NCBI GenBank assembly: GCA_018897155.1
Contig: JAHILE010000020.1
Location: forward strand, 1-32,036
Origin: Nanoarchaeota archaeon
GTDB taxonomy: Archaea > EX4484-52 > LFW-46
DNA length: 32,036 nucleotides
Direction of reading: 5' to 3'
The notes under the pieces were generated by a model. The model did no database searches. It was not told the DNA's origin and saw nothing but the letters and a program-made list of their open reading frames with translations. Below, piece after piece: positions 15,073 to 22,374 of this stretch. A program made the translations under genes and the position numbers. The stretch's first letter is position 1. Each line of letters begins with the position of its first letter.

Positions 15073-15285
15073 TCATTTGCGAAAATTATTTGTGGCATTG
15101 ATTATCCAGTCAAAATGCAAAACAATATGAGCTAAAATAAGGAATGTAAACAACACTCCTGAAATATCATGAATTTCGCGTAACGATCTTTCGGAATACA
15201 ATTTCAATATTCCTGTAATAATTACAACCGCCCCGGAAATCAAGAGCCCGGTATCAATCAGATAATTCAATTTAAATCGATTCAT
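15073..15285 (-). CDS. Small DUF4405-like membrane protein, possible heme-binding
   Basis: About 70 aa with two hydrophobic segments (LIDTGLLISGAVVIITGILKL and VLFTFLILAHIVLH). The H-x14-H arrangement, 'IHDISG...LAHIVLHFDWI', matches DUF4405-type cytochrome b-like membrane proteins, where paired His residues may hold heme between helices. The ATG at 15285 (MNRFK) is preceded by TTGAGGAC 8-10 nt upstream, better than the longer start at 15297. It is downstream of the ABC permease gene on the same strand but separated by 48 bp, so co-transcription is possible. Its redox partner is unknown. Confidence 0.7.
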   Translation of the reverse strand: MNRFKLNYLIDTGLLISGAVVIITGILKLYSERSLREIHDISGVLFTFLILAHIVLHFDWIINATNNFRK

Positions 15286-15333
15286 GTCAGTCCTCAAAGC
15301 GCATAATTCAATTCAAAAGATATTCAAAAAAAA

Positions 15334-16584
15334 TCACTCATACCTCAGCGCATCCACGGGCTTAAGCTTTGAAGCCTGATAGGCAGGAACCATTCCCGCA
15401 ATTATCCCTGCGCCTGATGAGACTGAAAGTGCCATGATTACTGAATTCAATGAAACTATCGAAATCGCGCCGCCCCTTGTCATTGGAATGTCGCCAATGA
15501 GCGACGCCATTGAACTTGAAAGCACTGCACCCAGGGCAACGCCAAGTATGCCTCCGATAAGCCCGATAAGCCCTGCATTAATGAGAAATATCGTCAGAAT
15601 ATCTCGGTTTCTTGCCCCGATCGCTTTCATAATCCCTATCTCTTTTGTCTTTTCAAGGACTGATGTAAACATAGTGTTCGCTACGCCAATAGCCCCGACA
15701 ATCAGTGAGACTGCCGCTATTGCCGCAAGAAACGCAGTCATAGAGCTCATTGTTGATGCCATTGTCTGCTGCATCTGCTGGTTTGATGAGACTGAAAAAT
15801 CCATGGTTTTTTGCGACACATGCCGCACTGCCATAAGTTTCGTCTCAATGTTGGTTATTGATTCGTTCAGCTGATTTTGGTCTCTTACCTTAACGACAAT
15901 GGTGTCATAAACATCAGTTGTCTTGTCCGGTATAACCTGAAATGCCATCTGAATGGGCATGTAAATATTCGTGCTTGTGTCGTCAAGAATACCCACAATG
16001 CGAAATGCGTTGCCGCCTATAGAAATCATTTTATTTATTCCAAGAGGCTGGCTAAAATATGATGACGCGAGCCTGCCTCCGATAACAACGACATTCTGGT
16101 CAGCAGAATCAAGCATTCTGCCCTGACTTATTTTACTCGCAGTTATCTGCGACCAGACCCGCTGATCCACTCCTGTCATAGACACCCTGCCGGATTTTCC
16201 AAGATATGACACATTCACAGTTCCCCGAATATTTGTATCAATTAGCGCTATGCTCGGCAATCCTCTTAACGCCTGAACATCAGCCCTGCCTAATATTGTT
16301 TCTTTTGTTGATGCCTGGGCGCCACTAGAACTGCCGCCAAAACTTCCTCCGCCGCGCTGCACAAACATATCTCCTCCGCGGGATGCTCCGGGAGTTATAG
16401 TTATTATATCCGCTCCAAGCCCGGTCAGCCGGGAGTTCACCGATTGCTGCATGCCTTCCCCAAGCGACACTATGGCAATTACCGCAGCGACTCCTATCAC
16501 TATGCCGATTATGGTAAGCCAGCTTCGAAGTTTGCTGTGGCGCACCATATTGAATGCATGCTTGAAGGATTTGGTTATTTTCAT
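15334..16584 (-). CDS. MacB-like ABC transporter permease (cassette 1)
   Basis: About 416 aa with the MacB/FtsX layout. There is an N-terminal membrane helix ('KLRSWLTIIGIVIGVAAVIAI') and a large extracytoplasmic MacB_PCD-type domain (about 50-280). Three C-terminal helices follow, including 'LIVGAIGVANTMFTSVLEKTKEIGIMKAIGA', and the protein ends 'LKPVDALRYE'. Such permeases move lipoproteins, peptides or drugs, or transduce mechanical force, with an ATPase partner. I prefer the ATG at 16584, which follows GGTGAT by 6 nt; an ATG at 16599 adds five codons. The periplasmic domain has a Gly/Ser/Gln-rich insertion 'GASRGGDMFVQRGGGSFGG'. It follows the ATPase and COG1361 genes of the same cassette. 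Confidence 0.92.
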   Translation of the reverse strand: MKITKSFKHAFNMVRHSKLRSWLTIIGIVIGVAAVIAIVSLGEGMQQSVNSRLTGLGADIITITPGASRGGDMFVQRGGGSFGGSSSGAQASTKETILGRADVQALRGLPSIALIDTNIRGTVNVSYLGKSGRVSMTGVDQRVWSQITASKISQGRMLDSADQNVVVIGGRLASSYFSQPLGINKMISIGGNAFRIVGILDDTSTNIYMPIQMAFQVIPDKTTDVYDTIVVKVRDQNQLNESITNIETKLMAVRHVSQKTMDFSVSSNQQMQQTMASTMSSMTAFLAAIAAVSLIVGAIGVANTMFTSVLEKTKEIGIMKAIGARNRDILTIFLINAGLIGLIGGILGVALGAVLSSSMASLIGDIPMTRGGAISIVSLNSVIMALSVSSGAGIIAGMVPAYQASKLKPVDALRYE

Positions 16585-16616
16585 TTTTAAATCACCCATG
16601 CTTTGATAAAAATGAA

Positions 16617-16690
16617 AAGCCTTGAACGAGCAAAGCGATTTTTAGGCGAAGCCTCAAAAGCTTGGAAATTCGAAGAATTTCCATGAAGTA
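16617..16690. repeat. Dispersed hairpin repeat between COG1361 and permease genes
   Basis: The block starts AAAGCCTTGAACGAGCAAAG and ends in the perfect hairpin GGAAATTC-GAA-GAATTTCC (16664-16682), flanked by AAAAGCTT and ATGAAG. A related block lies at 27448-27535: it begins AAAGCCTTGAGCGAAACGAA and later has AGCTTGGAAAC...TCTCCATGA. A looser match (AAAAAGCTCAT plus hairpin) is at 21530-21560. Confidence 0.6.
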
Positions 16691-16716
16691 AAAGGAGTTT
16701 CATTACAGACCACTGC

Positions 16717-18099
16717 TTAGTATTTTTGTGGATGCGCACCTAAACGCGGGCTGGATAATGTATTTTTTCGCTTCTTATATTCCCTGTAAGCGAAAGCCAG
16801 AGCAACCAGCACCGCTATTGCAATAATATAGTTGGTGTATGGCGATGATGTACTGCTTGGCGCGCTTCTTGCACTGCCTTGTAAAAACGCACTGCCGCTT
16901 GCAGTCAAATTGCTTTGGGCACCCAAAGTAACGCTCTTTTCGAGAACGTGCCTTGCTCCCATAGTATCTGTATACGCGACTTGAATCGCAATCGCGCCTG
17001 CCGAGCTATTAGCCGACATTTGCGCGAACCTGTCCTGCGTTGCATTGAATGTCGCATTAGCTATCGCAGCGCGCCTGTTCTGAAAAGCCATATTGCCGGT
17101 TGAAGTCGAATTGCTCCTTGAAGACTGCAGTTTGAAGCTTGCAACAGTGTAATCTCCTTTATTCAGGTTTCCTATCATAACTGAATTTGAGCCGCTAACA
17201 CTCCAGCCCATTTGTGGAGGTACACTTACTGAAACTGAGTTTGCAGGCGTGCTCCCTACATTTGCAATGCTGAATGATGTCGAGCCGCTTGAGCTGTCTG
17301 AAAAAGCCACATCAAAATCGGTTTCTCCGCCGACATAAACACCGGCAATTGTTGAAATTGTTTTTGCCGAACTGTTCCCTGACTGTGCGTAGGTTAAGCG
17401 CAGATTTAACTGGTACAATCCAAGAACTGCATTTGTATCCGCAATTACCTGATATTCGACCTCGGCGCTGTCGCCGATACCTATATACTTAATGTATTTT
17501 GTATTATCGCTTCCAACAGGAAGAATTATTTTATCCGGATTCTCCCAGCTGAATGTCAGGTCGCTCAAAGGAGAGTTTCCGACATTGTTGATTGTAAATT
17601 TTATGCGGGTCTGTTTTCCCGGAACAAGCAATGTCTGATCGATGTGAATTATTTCCGCGCTCTCTTTGGCCCGGACTGCGATGGCCAGCTTCTTGTAAAC
17701 TACAATATTTGAATCAGCCTCATAATATTTTAGGTTCAATTCATAGGTTCCTGCAAAGGCGTTCTTATCAACATTAACACGGTATTTTGCTATTCTTAGA
17801 TTTTGGCTGCCCATTTGGTATGCATTGATAGTTCCCAGATTTTGAGCCGGATCATCTCCAGGAACAAGTGCAAACGGATATTTGGGTTCAAGTTCGAGCA
17901 TAAAGTTATTTGCAGAAGTGCTTCCGGTATTCTCCACACCCAAACGCAAATCCATAATATTTCCTGCAATAGCCGGATCAGGGTCCTGATTCACAAGACT
18001 GATGGAAATCGCACTATAGTCTTCCGCGCCGGCATAAGATGACGGAATGCACACCGCCACTGCCAACAATATCAAAGCAATAATTTTTTTAATTTTCAT
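16717..18099 (-). CDS. COG1361 secreted/surface-anchored protein (cassette 1)
   Basis: This 460-aa protein has an N-terminal signal peptide (MKIKKIIALILLAVAV, cleavage probably after SYA). Tandem Ig-like/CARDB-type beta domains span about 30-380: 'LRLGVENTGSTSANNFMLEL', 'IKFTINNVGNSPLSDLTFSW' and 'FSIANVGSTPANSVSV'. A C-terminal membrane helix (about 420-440) ends in a basic tail, so the bulk of the protein faces outside. COG1361 proteins are archaeal envelope proteins without a known reaction. Its gene overlaps the ATPase gene by 11 bp and has an AGGTTGAT ribosome binding site inside the ATPase's end. By position it may replace the periplasmic adaptor (MacA/HlyD) of bacterial MacB systems. 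Confidence 0.88.
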   Translation of the reverse strand: MKIKKIIALILLAVAVCIPSSYAGAEDYSAISISLVNQDPDPAIAGNIMDLRLGVENTGSTSANNFMLELEPKYPFALVPGDDPAQNLGTINAYQMGSQNLRIAKYRVNVDKNAFAGTYELNLKYYEADSNIVVYKKLAIAVRAKESAEIIHIDQTLLVPGKQTRIKFTINNVGNSPLSDLTFSWENPDKIILPVGSDNTKYIKYIGIGDSAEVEYQVIADTNAVLGLYQLNLRLTYAQSGNSSAKTISTIAGVYVGGETDFDVAFSDSSSGSTSFSIANVGSTPANSVSVSVPPQMGWSVSGSNSVMIGNLNKGDYTVASFKLQSSRSNSTSTGNMAFQNRRAAIANATFNATQDRFAQMSANSSAGAIAIQVAYTDTMGARHVLEKSVTLGAQSNLTASGSAFLQGSARSAPSSTSSPYTNYIIAIAVLVALAFAYREYKKRKNTLSSPRLGAHPQKY

Positions 18100-18847
18100 T
18101 TTTTATCAACCTATTACAGCCTATTGATTCGTTTTCAGTTATTTTTATTATCTGCCCGTCTTTCAGCTCAACAATCACTCGCGCGTATTTTGCAAGTGCG
18201 AGCTCGTGCGTTATCATTATAATTGTCTTTCCCTCTTCTATCCAAAGCCTGCAAAGAAGCTCCATGATTTTTTTGCCCGTTACGCTATCCAAAGCCCCGG
18301 AAGGCTCGTCAGCAAGAAGTATTTCTGGATTTCCTGCAAGGCTCCTTGCAACAGATACTCTTTGCTGCTGGCCTCCGGAAAGTTCAGTAGGGCGATGATG
18401 CATCCTATCGCCAAGGCCCACAACATGCAGAATATCTTTCGCCCGCCTCGCCGCATCCTCATCACTGTATTCTAAAAATTCTAATGGAAGCAAAACATTT
18501 TCAAATGCGGACATCGACGGTATCAGATTATATTGCTGAAAAACAAAGCCGATTGTACTGCCCCTAAAAGACGCCAAATCAGACTCAGTTAGTGTACTGA
18601 TATCCTGCGTTTTTAGATATATGTGCCCGCGTGACGGCGTATCAAGGCATCCCATTAAATTCATCAGTGTCGACTTGCCGCTGCCTGATGCACCGGTTAT
18701 CGCTACAAAATCACCTTGCTTTATATCAAGGCTTATGCCTCTTAAAGCAGGGACTTCCACAGCCCCCATTTTGTATATCTTCCAAACATTTTCAAGGCGG
18801 AGTATTACCTTTTCTGAGGATTTTTGTGCTTTCACTTGCGTTTTCAT
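18089..18847 (-). CDS. MacB/LolD-type ABC transporter ATPase (cassette 1)
   Basis: This 252-aa protein has a complete ABC ATPase domain: Walker A GASGSGKST (about residues 54-62), Q-loop 'FVFQQYNLIPSMSAFENVLLPLEF', signature LSGGQQQR, Walker B ILLADEPSGALDSVTG, and the switch His in 'MITHELALA'. The subfamily features match MacB/LolD-type exporters. It starts the operon ATPase - COG1361 - permease. The N-terminal 15 residues are Lys-rich, and a C-terminal extension 'GCNRLIKNEN' overlaps the next gene. The paralogue at 21591 belongs to the mirror cassette. Confidence 0.93.
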   Translation of the reverse strand: MKTQVKAQKSSEKVILRLENVWKIYKMGAVEVPALRGISLDIKQGDFVAITGASGSGKSTLMNLMGCLDTPSRGHIYLKTQDISTLTESDLASFRGSTIGFVFQQYNLIPSMSAFENVLLPLEFLEYSDEDAARRAKDILHVVGLGDRMHHRPTELSGGQQQRVSVARSLAGNPEILLADEPSGALDSVTGKKIMELLCRLWIEEGKTIIMITHELALAKYARVIVELKDGQIIKITENESIGCNRLIKNEN

Positions 18848-18885
18848 AAAATTGCCAAAGATACTAATATCAAAAATTGCTTAAA

Positions 18886-19020
18886 TTATCCAACCAATGC
18901 GACATGCACAAATACAGTAATTATTGCGAGCCATACGAACCATTTGTGCGACTCGCACAGTTTGATAACTATGCGTTCACTTATTTTTGTTTTTATTAGC
19001 TTTACAAAATTTCTGTTCAT
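18886..19020 (-). CDS. Possible 44-aa membrane protein upstream of the ABC operon
   Basis: The frame from ATG 19020 begins MNRNFVKLIKTKISERIV and ends in a hydrophobic helix, 'SHKWFVWLAIITVFVHVALVG'. The H-x12-H spacing resembles helices of small cytochrome-like proteins such as the DUF4405 protein at 15073. It would be the first gene before the ABC ATPase (39 bp downstream). No clear TATA box or ribosome binding site was found, and an upstream ATG at 19068 gives 60 aa. Chance is a real possibility. Confidence 0.35.
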   Translation of the reverse strand: MNRNFVKLIKTKISERIVIKLCESHKWFVWLAIITVFVHVALVG

Positions 19021-19049
19021 ACATGTGCATGTGACGAGCATAGTGGGGA

Positions 19050-19102
19050 TGCAAACAATGCGAGCCATCCGGTCAATATCATTAATCTAATCATTGTTTG
19101 CA
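19050..19102. repeat. 11-bp inverted repeat in intergenic region
   Basis: TGCAAACAATG (19050-19060) and CATTGTTTGCA (19092-19102) are perfect complements with a 31-nt loop. It could form an RNA hairpin or be the ends of a short element. No coding frame explains it. Confidence 0.6.
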
Positions 19103-19174
19103 CCAAATTCTATTTTATTTCTTCAACGTTTAAAATTGAATTCAAATAATGGTGTCTTTGTAAAAATAAATGCG

Positions 19175-19236
19175 GTTATGGGGAACATAATTTTGCTTAA
19201 GTATATTAATTATTTTAATAAATAAGTCCCCATAAC
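19175..19236. repeat. 10-bp inverted repeat with AT-rich loop downstream of the secreted protein gene
   Basis: GTTATGGGGA (19175-19184) and TCCCCATAAC (19227-19236) pair perfectly across a 42-nt loop that is almost entirely A/T. It lies 14 bp beyond the stop of the minus-strand gene at 19250, so it might be a terminator-like or mRNA-end structure, or a miniature element. Confidence 0.6.
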
Positions 19237-19249
19237 AGCTGTGTTTTTC

Positions 19250-19696
19250 TTATTGTCCGCGCATGCAATTTCCGCCAAATCCGCCTTTGTGGCCGAATCG
19301 CCCTCCAAAGCCCTGTTCAGTAGATCCATTCGCAACGGCATTGAATTCTTCCGCAGTCATTGCGTTGTTTGAATTCGCAAGATTTGCCGCGGCCAACTGA
19401 TATGCGGCATAGTCCTTGTCCACAATGGCCTGCCTCACTGCTTTTGTCAATTCCATTCTATCAAACATTTTATTGTGCCGTTCGGCAATCCGGTTAAAGT
19501 TTTCCTGAGTCATAGTTTCAGACATCGCAGTTTTCCAAGACGCAAAATCCTTGTTTTCGATTGCCTGCCTTACTGCGGTTCTTTGCTGTTCGTCTGCAAA
19601 ACCAAATCCGAAGGCAGATACAAGTCCTGCAGCCCCCAGTATTCCGATCAATGCCAAAGCCACCACATATATTGTTGTCTTTTTCATATTTTTCAT
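19250..19696 (-). CDS. Small secreted protein with two AVRQAI repeats and Gly-rich tail
   Basis: About 148 aa from the ATG at 19696, which follows a GGTGA site 6-8 nt upstream; the longer frame to 19807 lacks this. A signal peptide, MKNMKKTTIYVVALALIGIL, ends near LVSA. The mature part has two repeats: 'AVRQAIENKDFASWKTAM' and 'AVRQAIVDKDYAAYQLAA', each followed by a 'T.E.FN..A' segment. The tail 'GFGGRFGHKGGFGG' is Gly-rich with one Cys. The repeat type occurs in secreted proteins of small archaea; its role is unknown to me. The promoter (TATA ATTTATATAC near 19762) is overlapped by GTTTCA/TGAAAC sites, suggesting control by the divergent regulator at 19914. Confidence 0.75.
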   Translation of the reverse strand: MKNMKKTTIYVVALALIGILGAAGLVSAFGFGFADEQQRTAVRQAIENKDFASWKTAMSETMTQENFNRIAERHNKMFDRMELTKAVRQAIVDKDYAAYQLAAANLANSNNAMTAEEFNAVANGSTEQGFGGRFGHKGGFGGNCMRGQ

Positions 19697-19737
19697 ATCG
19701 TTCACCACATTATTTGAATTCCATACGTGAATTCTTA

Positions 19738-19755
19738 GTTTCATATGAATGAAAC
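19738..19755. promoter_or_regulatory. Operator candidate GTTTCAT-N4-ATGAAAC
   Basis: GTTTCATATGAATGAAAC is a perfect 7-bp inverted repeat. It lies right after the TATA box of the secreted protein gene (19757-19766), around its expected transcription start. A related site is at 19832-19849, and a half site TGAAAC at 19773-19778. Confidence 0.6.
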
Positions 19756-19780
19756 CGTATATAAATGTTTGCTGAAACCA

Positions 19781-19800
19781 TTTACAACTTCGGTTGTAAA
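19781..19800. promoter_or_regulatory. Inverted repeat TTTACAAC-TTCG-GTTGTAAA
   Basis: A perfect 8-bp repeat around TTCG sits just upstream of the TATA box of the minus-strand gene, between two divergent promoters. As DNA it looks like a regulator site upstream of BRE. As RNA it would be a UUCG-capped hairpin, but this position is not expected to be transcribed from either start. Confidence 0.6.
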
Positions 19801-19831
19801 ACTTCAAATGATAATGAGAGGATAAAACAAC

Positions 19832-19849
19832 GTTTCATTATTTTGAAAC
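19832..19849. promoter_or_regulatory. Operator candidate GTTTCA-N6-TGAAAC
   Basis: GTTTCATTATTTTGAAAC is an inverted repeat with the same arms as the site at 19738-19755. It lies about 35-50 bp upstream of the TATA box (about 19882-19892) of the membrane-anchored regulator gene, so one protein could bind at both promoters. Confidence 0.55.
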
Positions 19850-19913
19850 CCTGACAAATAGTTAAAATAGTTAATTTCAAAAGTTTATAAAGTTCATTTC
19901 GCTAACTATTGGT

Positions 19914-20558
19914 ATGAACATCAAAAATAATCGAACACTGTTAATTATTTCCGCAGTAGCGATAATCATGTTTTTGATTGTTTTCTTTTCCAACGTATTT
20001 GAAGTTCGGGAATATGAACGAGCACCCAGATGCAAGATGAATGCATCGGATTCTTTTAGTATGAATTTTAGTATGAATGATACGTTCAGAAATGCGGGAT
20101 CGCGCAATTCCATCCCTCTTTCTTACAGGTTGCTAATATCTCCCGCTCTATTAATGATTGCGGCAGTTTTAGCAACATATTATTTTATCTCGCGCCGCCT
20201 TGAGGAAAAGCTGGAAAAGAATATGGCTATTATATCCAAGCTTATTGATAAAAATAATAATTCAAATAATTCACTTTCGAAAGAAAGTGCTCTAAAAGAA
20301 AGTACGGGAAAAATGGATAATGCGGCAGTTTTGAAGTTCTTTAATTCAAACGAGCGCAAAATCCTCGAAGAGCTTATTGAAAAAAACGGCTCGGTTTTAC
20401 AGTCGGAAATAAGCCGGATGAATGGAATGAACAAGTTAAGAACCCACAGAACATTGAAGGATCTTGAAAGAAAAGGCATAATAAAAACAGAAAGCCACGG
20501 CAAGACCAACCGAGTCATAATGGCAGACGATATCAAAGAAATCCTTCTAAAAAAATGA
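19914..20558 (+). CDS. Membrane-anchored winged-helix transcriptional regulator (COG2512-like)
   Basis: This 214-aa protein has two membrane helices (about residues 10-30 and 70-90) flanking a short extracytoplasmic loop, and a cytoplasmic linker rich in Asn/Ser/Lys. A C-terminal winged helix-turn-helix (about 140-214) reads 'ILEELIEKNGSVLQSEISRM ... HRTLKDLERKGII ... GKTNRVIM'. It resembles archaeal COG2512-type membrane-associated regulators with MarR-like HTH, which may sense envelope state directly. The ATG is about 28 bp after a TATA box (GTTTATAAAG), so the mRNA is probably leaderless. It is divergent from the secreted repeat protein, and their shared gap carries GTTTCA/TGAAAC sites, suggesting self-control and control of that neighbour. 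Confidence 0.85.
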   Translation: MNIKNNRTLLIISAVAIIMFLIVFFSNVFEVREYERAPRCKMNASDSFSMNFSMNDTFRNAGSRNSIPLSYRLLISPALLMIAAVLATYYFISRRLEEKLEKNMAIISKLIDKNNNSNNSLSKESALKESTGKMDNAAVLKFFNSNERKILEELIEKNGSVLQSEISRMNGMNKLRTHRTLKDLERKGIIKTESHGKTNRVIMADDIKEILLKK

Positions 20559-20618
20559 ATGTGGGGTGTTGATTTTTAAAAATTTGTGCCGTTCTTTAAA
20601 TGTCTGGTTAGTTCTTTT

Positions 20619-20649
20619 CCGAACGGTTCGGTTCCGAAACATTTATAAG
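20619..20649 (+). promoter_or_regulatory. Overlapping CCGAAC/TTCGG operator and TATA box of the padR gene
   Basis: CCGAAC-G-GTTCGG (20619-20631) overlaps TTCGG-TT-CCGAA (20628-20639). It is directly followed by the TATA box (CATTTATAAG, 20640-20649), about 27 bp from the ATG at 20672. A dimeric regulator bound here would cover the BRE. PadR proteins commonly control their own promoters. Confidence 0.55.
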
Positions 20650-20671
20650 TTTGGCGAGGCAATACCGATAT

Positions 20672-21166
20672 ATGATTGGCCTCTGGAACACATCCGGCAA
20701 AAAGAAATGCGGAAGCATTCTTACAATTTATGTTCTTCAATCTCTTGACAAAAAGCCAAAATCAGGATATGAATTGCTTTCTGAAATCCGGGAAAAAACC
20801 GGCGGCAAGTGGGCTCCAAGCAAAGGAACGCTATATCCAATACTTGGGCAGCTGCAAAAACAAAAGCTGATTGAAATAAGCAAAACCGGAAAGCGCGCAA
20901 AAAACATTTTCAGAGTTACTTCTGCGGGCAAAACGTCTCTGTCAGAACTCGGAAAGAAAAGAAAAGAATGGCGCGAAAATTTCCTCAAATTCAGAAATCT
21001 GTTCGCAGATATTTTAGGCGAGGAGCGCGCGGAAGTTTCAAGCCTAATTTTCGAAATAAAGGATGCTGCGCTCAGGCTCTCGGAAGAAAAGAAAAAAGAA
21101 GTTGCTGCCAGGGCGCTTGAAAAATGCCTGCTGGAATTAAAGAATCTGGAAGGGAAAAACTTATGA
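20672..21166 (+). CDS. PadR-family transcriptional regulator
   Basis: About 164 aa from ATG 20672, which is 27 bp after a TATA box; a TTG at 20651 would add seven codons. The N-terminal winged helix has the PadR pattern 'GYELLSEIREKTGGKWAPSKGTLYPILGQLQKQKLIE' (about residues 35-75), followed by 'RVTSAGKTSLSE'. The C-terminal half is a long charged helix for dimer contact. PadR proteins respond to drugs or envelope signals and often sit beside the ABC transporter they control. The stop overlaps the start of the next gene (ATGA), which is a truncated ABC ATPase. It may now act on other targets, such as the cassette at 21591. Confidence 0.88.
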   Translation: MIGLWNTSGKKKCGSILTIYVLQSLDKKPKSGYELLSEIREKTGGKWAPSKGTLYPILGQLQKQKLIEISKTGKRAKNIFRVTSAGKTSLSELGKKRKEWRENFLKFRNLFADILGEERAEVSSLIFEIKDAALRLSEEKKKEVAARALEKCLLELKNLEGKNL

Positions 21167-21477
21167 TTAAGGGGACGATTAAAGAAAATAAGGAAGTGTA
21201 TGCAATTGAATGCAAAAATCTCACCAAGAAGTTCGGCAATTTCACAGCAGTAGATTCATCAAACCTAAAAATCAAAAAAGGCGAGCTTTTCGGATTTCTT
21301 GTGCCCAACGGCGCGGGAAAAACAACGACAATAAAAATTCTGACAGGACAGATAAAGCCGGATTCCGGAGCAGTAAAAGTGCTTGGCGCAGATGTTCTTC
21401 GCGAGCCGATAAAGGTAAGGGAACTTGCCGGAATAATTCCGGAACAAAAAACCCCGAGCTTTTTTAGTCAATTGTAA
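21163..21477 (+). pseudogene. Truncated ABC-2-type (drug/antibiotic export) ATPase
   Basis: The 104-aa frame overlaps the padR stop (ATGA) and begins like an ABC-2 transporter ATPase: 'LTKKFGNFTAVDSSNLKIKKGELFGFLVPNGAGKTTTIKILTGQIKPDSGAVKVLG'. Walker A (PNGAGKTT) is intact, but the frame stops at 'PEQKTPSFFSQL' just before the Q-loop. The signature, Walker B and switch His are all missing, as is any ABC-2 permease downstream. The following 110 bp show no continuation in other frames. So the ancestral padR - ATPase - permease operon lost its 3' half. A short nucleotide-binding remnant with a role cannot be excluded. Confidence 0.8.
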
Positions 21478-21539
21478 AATAGCGTTTATTAGATTTATTA
21501 GCAATCGCGCATAATTAAACACATGCCCAAAAAGCTCAT

Positions 21540-21558
21540 GAAAATCTCTGAGATTTTC
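21540..21558. repeat. Hairpin GAAAATC-TCTGA-GATTTTC before the cassette-2 ATPase
   Basis: A perfect 7-bp stem with a 5-nt loop lies in the gap after the truncated ABC gene, preceded by AAAAAGCTCAT. Placement and flanks recall the hairpin at 16664-16682. It sits about 30 bp before the TTG start at 21591. Confidence 0.5.
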
Positions 21559-21590
21559 AAGTCTTTCAACCCAAGTATCGAGGTGATTGG

Positions 21591-22286
21591 TTGAAACTCA
21601 TCGAGGTCAAAGACGTCTGGAAAATATATGATATGGACGGCGCGGAAGGGGAGGACTGCACAAAGGTGACTGCGCTTAGCGGCCTTAATGTCACGGTGAA
21701 CAAAGGCGACTTTCTGATAATTATGGGGCCTTCAGGCTCCGGAAAATCTACTGCAATGAATATGGTGGGCTGCCTTGACCGGCCAAGCAAAGGCCAGATT
21801 CTGCTTGACGGAGAGGATATCGCAAAAATGTCTGAAAGCGAGCTTGCAAAAGTGCGAGGCAAAAAAATCGGATTTGTCTTCCAGAAATTCAACCTTATCA
21901 ACAGCTTGAGCGCGACAGAAAATGTAGCGCTTCCGCTTGTTTTTCAAGGCGTGCCGGAAGATGAAAGAGAGGCGCGCGCAAAAATGCTGCTTGAAATGGT
22001 AAATCTCGGCCACCGCCTAAATCATCGGCCGTCGCAGATGTCCGGAGGAGAGCAGCAGAGGGTTGCGATTGCAAGGGCGCTTGCAAACGATCCAGAGATA
22101 CTCTTGGCTGATGAACCTACCGGAAACCTTGATTCAAAAACAGGCGCGCAAATCATGGCGATGCTGCGCGAGCTTCATGAAACAGAGAAAAAAACAATTG
22201 TCCTTATAACGCACGACATAACTTTAAAATTGGATCATGAAAAAGTGGTTTACCTCAAGGACGGAAAAAACGTCGCGAAATTATAA
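21591..22286 (+). CDS. MacB/LolD-type ABC transporter ATPase (cassette 2)
   Basis: This 231-aa protein starts with TTG at 21591, supported by the AGGTGATT ribosome binding site at 21581-21588; the first residues MKLIEVKDVWKIY align with family N-termini. It has Walker A GPSGSGKST, 'FVFQKFNLINSLSATENVALPLVF', signature MSGGEQQR, Walker B ILLADEPTGNLDSKTG and the switch His 'LITHD'. It is the first gene of the plus-strand cassette ATPase - COG1361 - permease, a paralogue of the minus-strand set at 15334-18847. It contains a short acidic insertion 'MDGAEGEDCTK' after the first strand, as in some MacB homologues. Confidence 0.93.
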   Translation: MKLIEVKDVWKIYDMDGAEGEDCTKVTALSGLNVTVNKGDFLIIMGPSGSGKSTAMNMVGCLDRPSKGQILLDGEDIAKMSESELAKVRGKKIGFVFQKFNLINSLSATENVALPLVFQGVPEDEREARAKMLLEMVNLGHRLNHRPSQMSGGEQQRVAIARALANDPEILLADEPTGNLDSKTGAQIMAMLRELHETEKKTIVLITHDITLKLDHEKVVYLKDGKNVAKL

Positions 22287-22309
22287 ATAACTGTCGAACA
22301 GCTTTAAGC

Positions 22310-22320
22310 TTTTATAAGCA
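22310..22320 (+). promoter_or_regulatory. TATA-like element before the cassette-2 COG1361 gene
   Basis: TTTTATAAGC follows AGCTTTAAGC in the gap after the ATPase gene and is ~60 bp upstream of the ATG at 22375, which has its own GGTGG ribosome binding site. It may allow extra transcription of the COG1361 and permease genes. Confidence 0.35.
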
Positions 22321-22374
22321 TTAATTCAAATAATTTGATAGATCGTATAATAATTTTTACTATATGGTGGTTTT

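Larger units (their letters stand above)
18848..19249. other. 402-bp intergenic region with several inverted repeats
   Basis: Between the cassette-1 ATPase start and the end of the secreted protein gene there are inverted repeats at 18945-18959 (TGTGCGA-C-TCGCACA), 19050-19102 (11-bp arms) and 19175-19236 (10-bp arms). The motif TGCGAGCCAT is repeated near 18925 and 19060. A possible short membrane protein gene (18886-19020, minus) is listed separately. No RNA gene is recognised. Confidence 0.5.

Noticed and set aside
19697-19807. Longer N-terminus for the secreted repeat protein
   Set aside because: It would place residues before the signal peptide and run through the operator and TATA region; the GGTGA site supports the start at 19696.
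20619-20640. tRNA T-loop-like GGTTCGGTTCC
   Set aside because: No matching cloverleaf around it; the sequence is better explained as overlapping inverted repeats before the padR TATA box.
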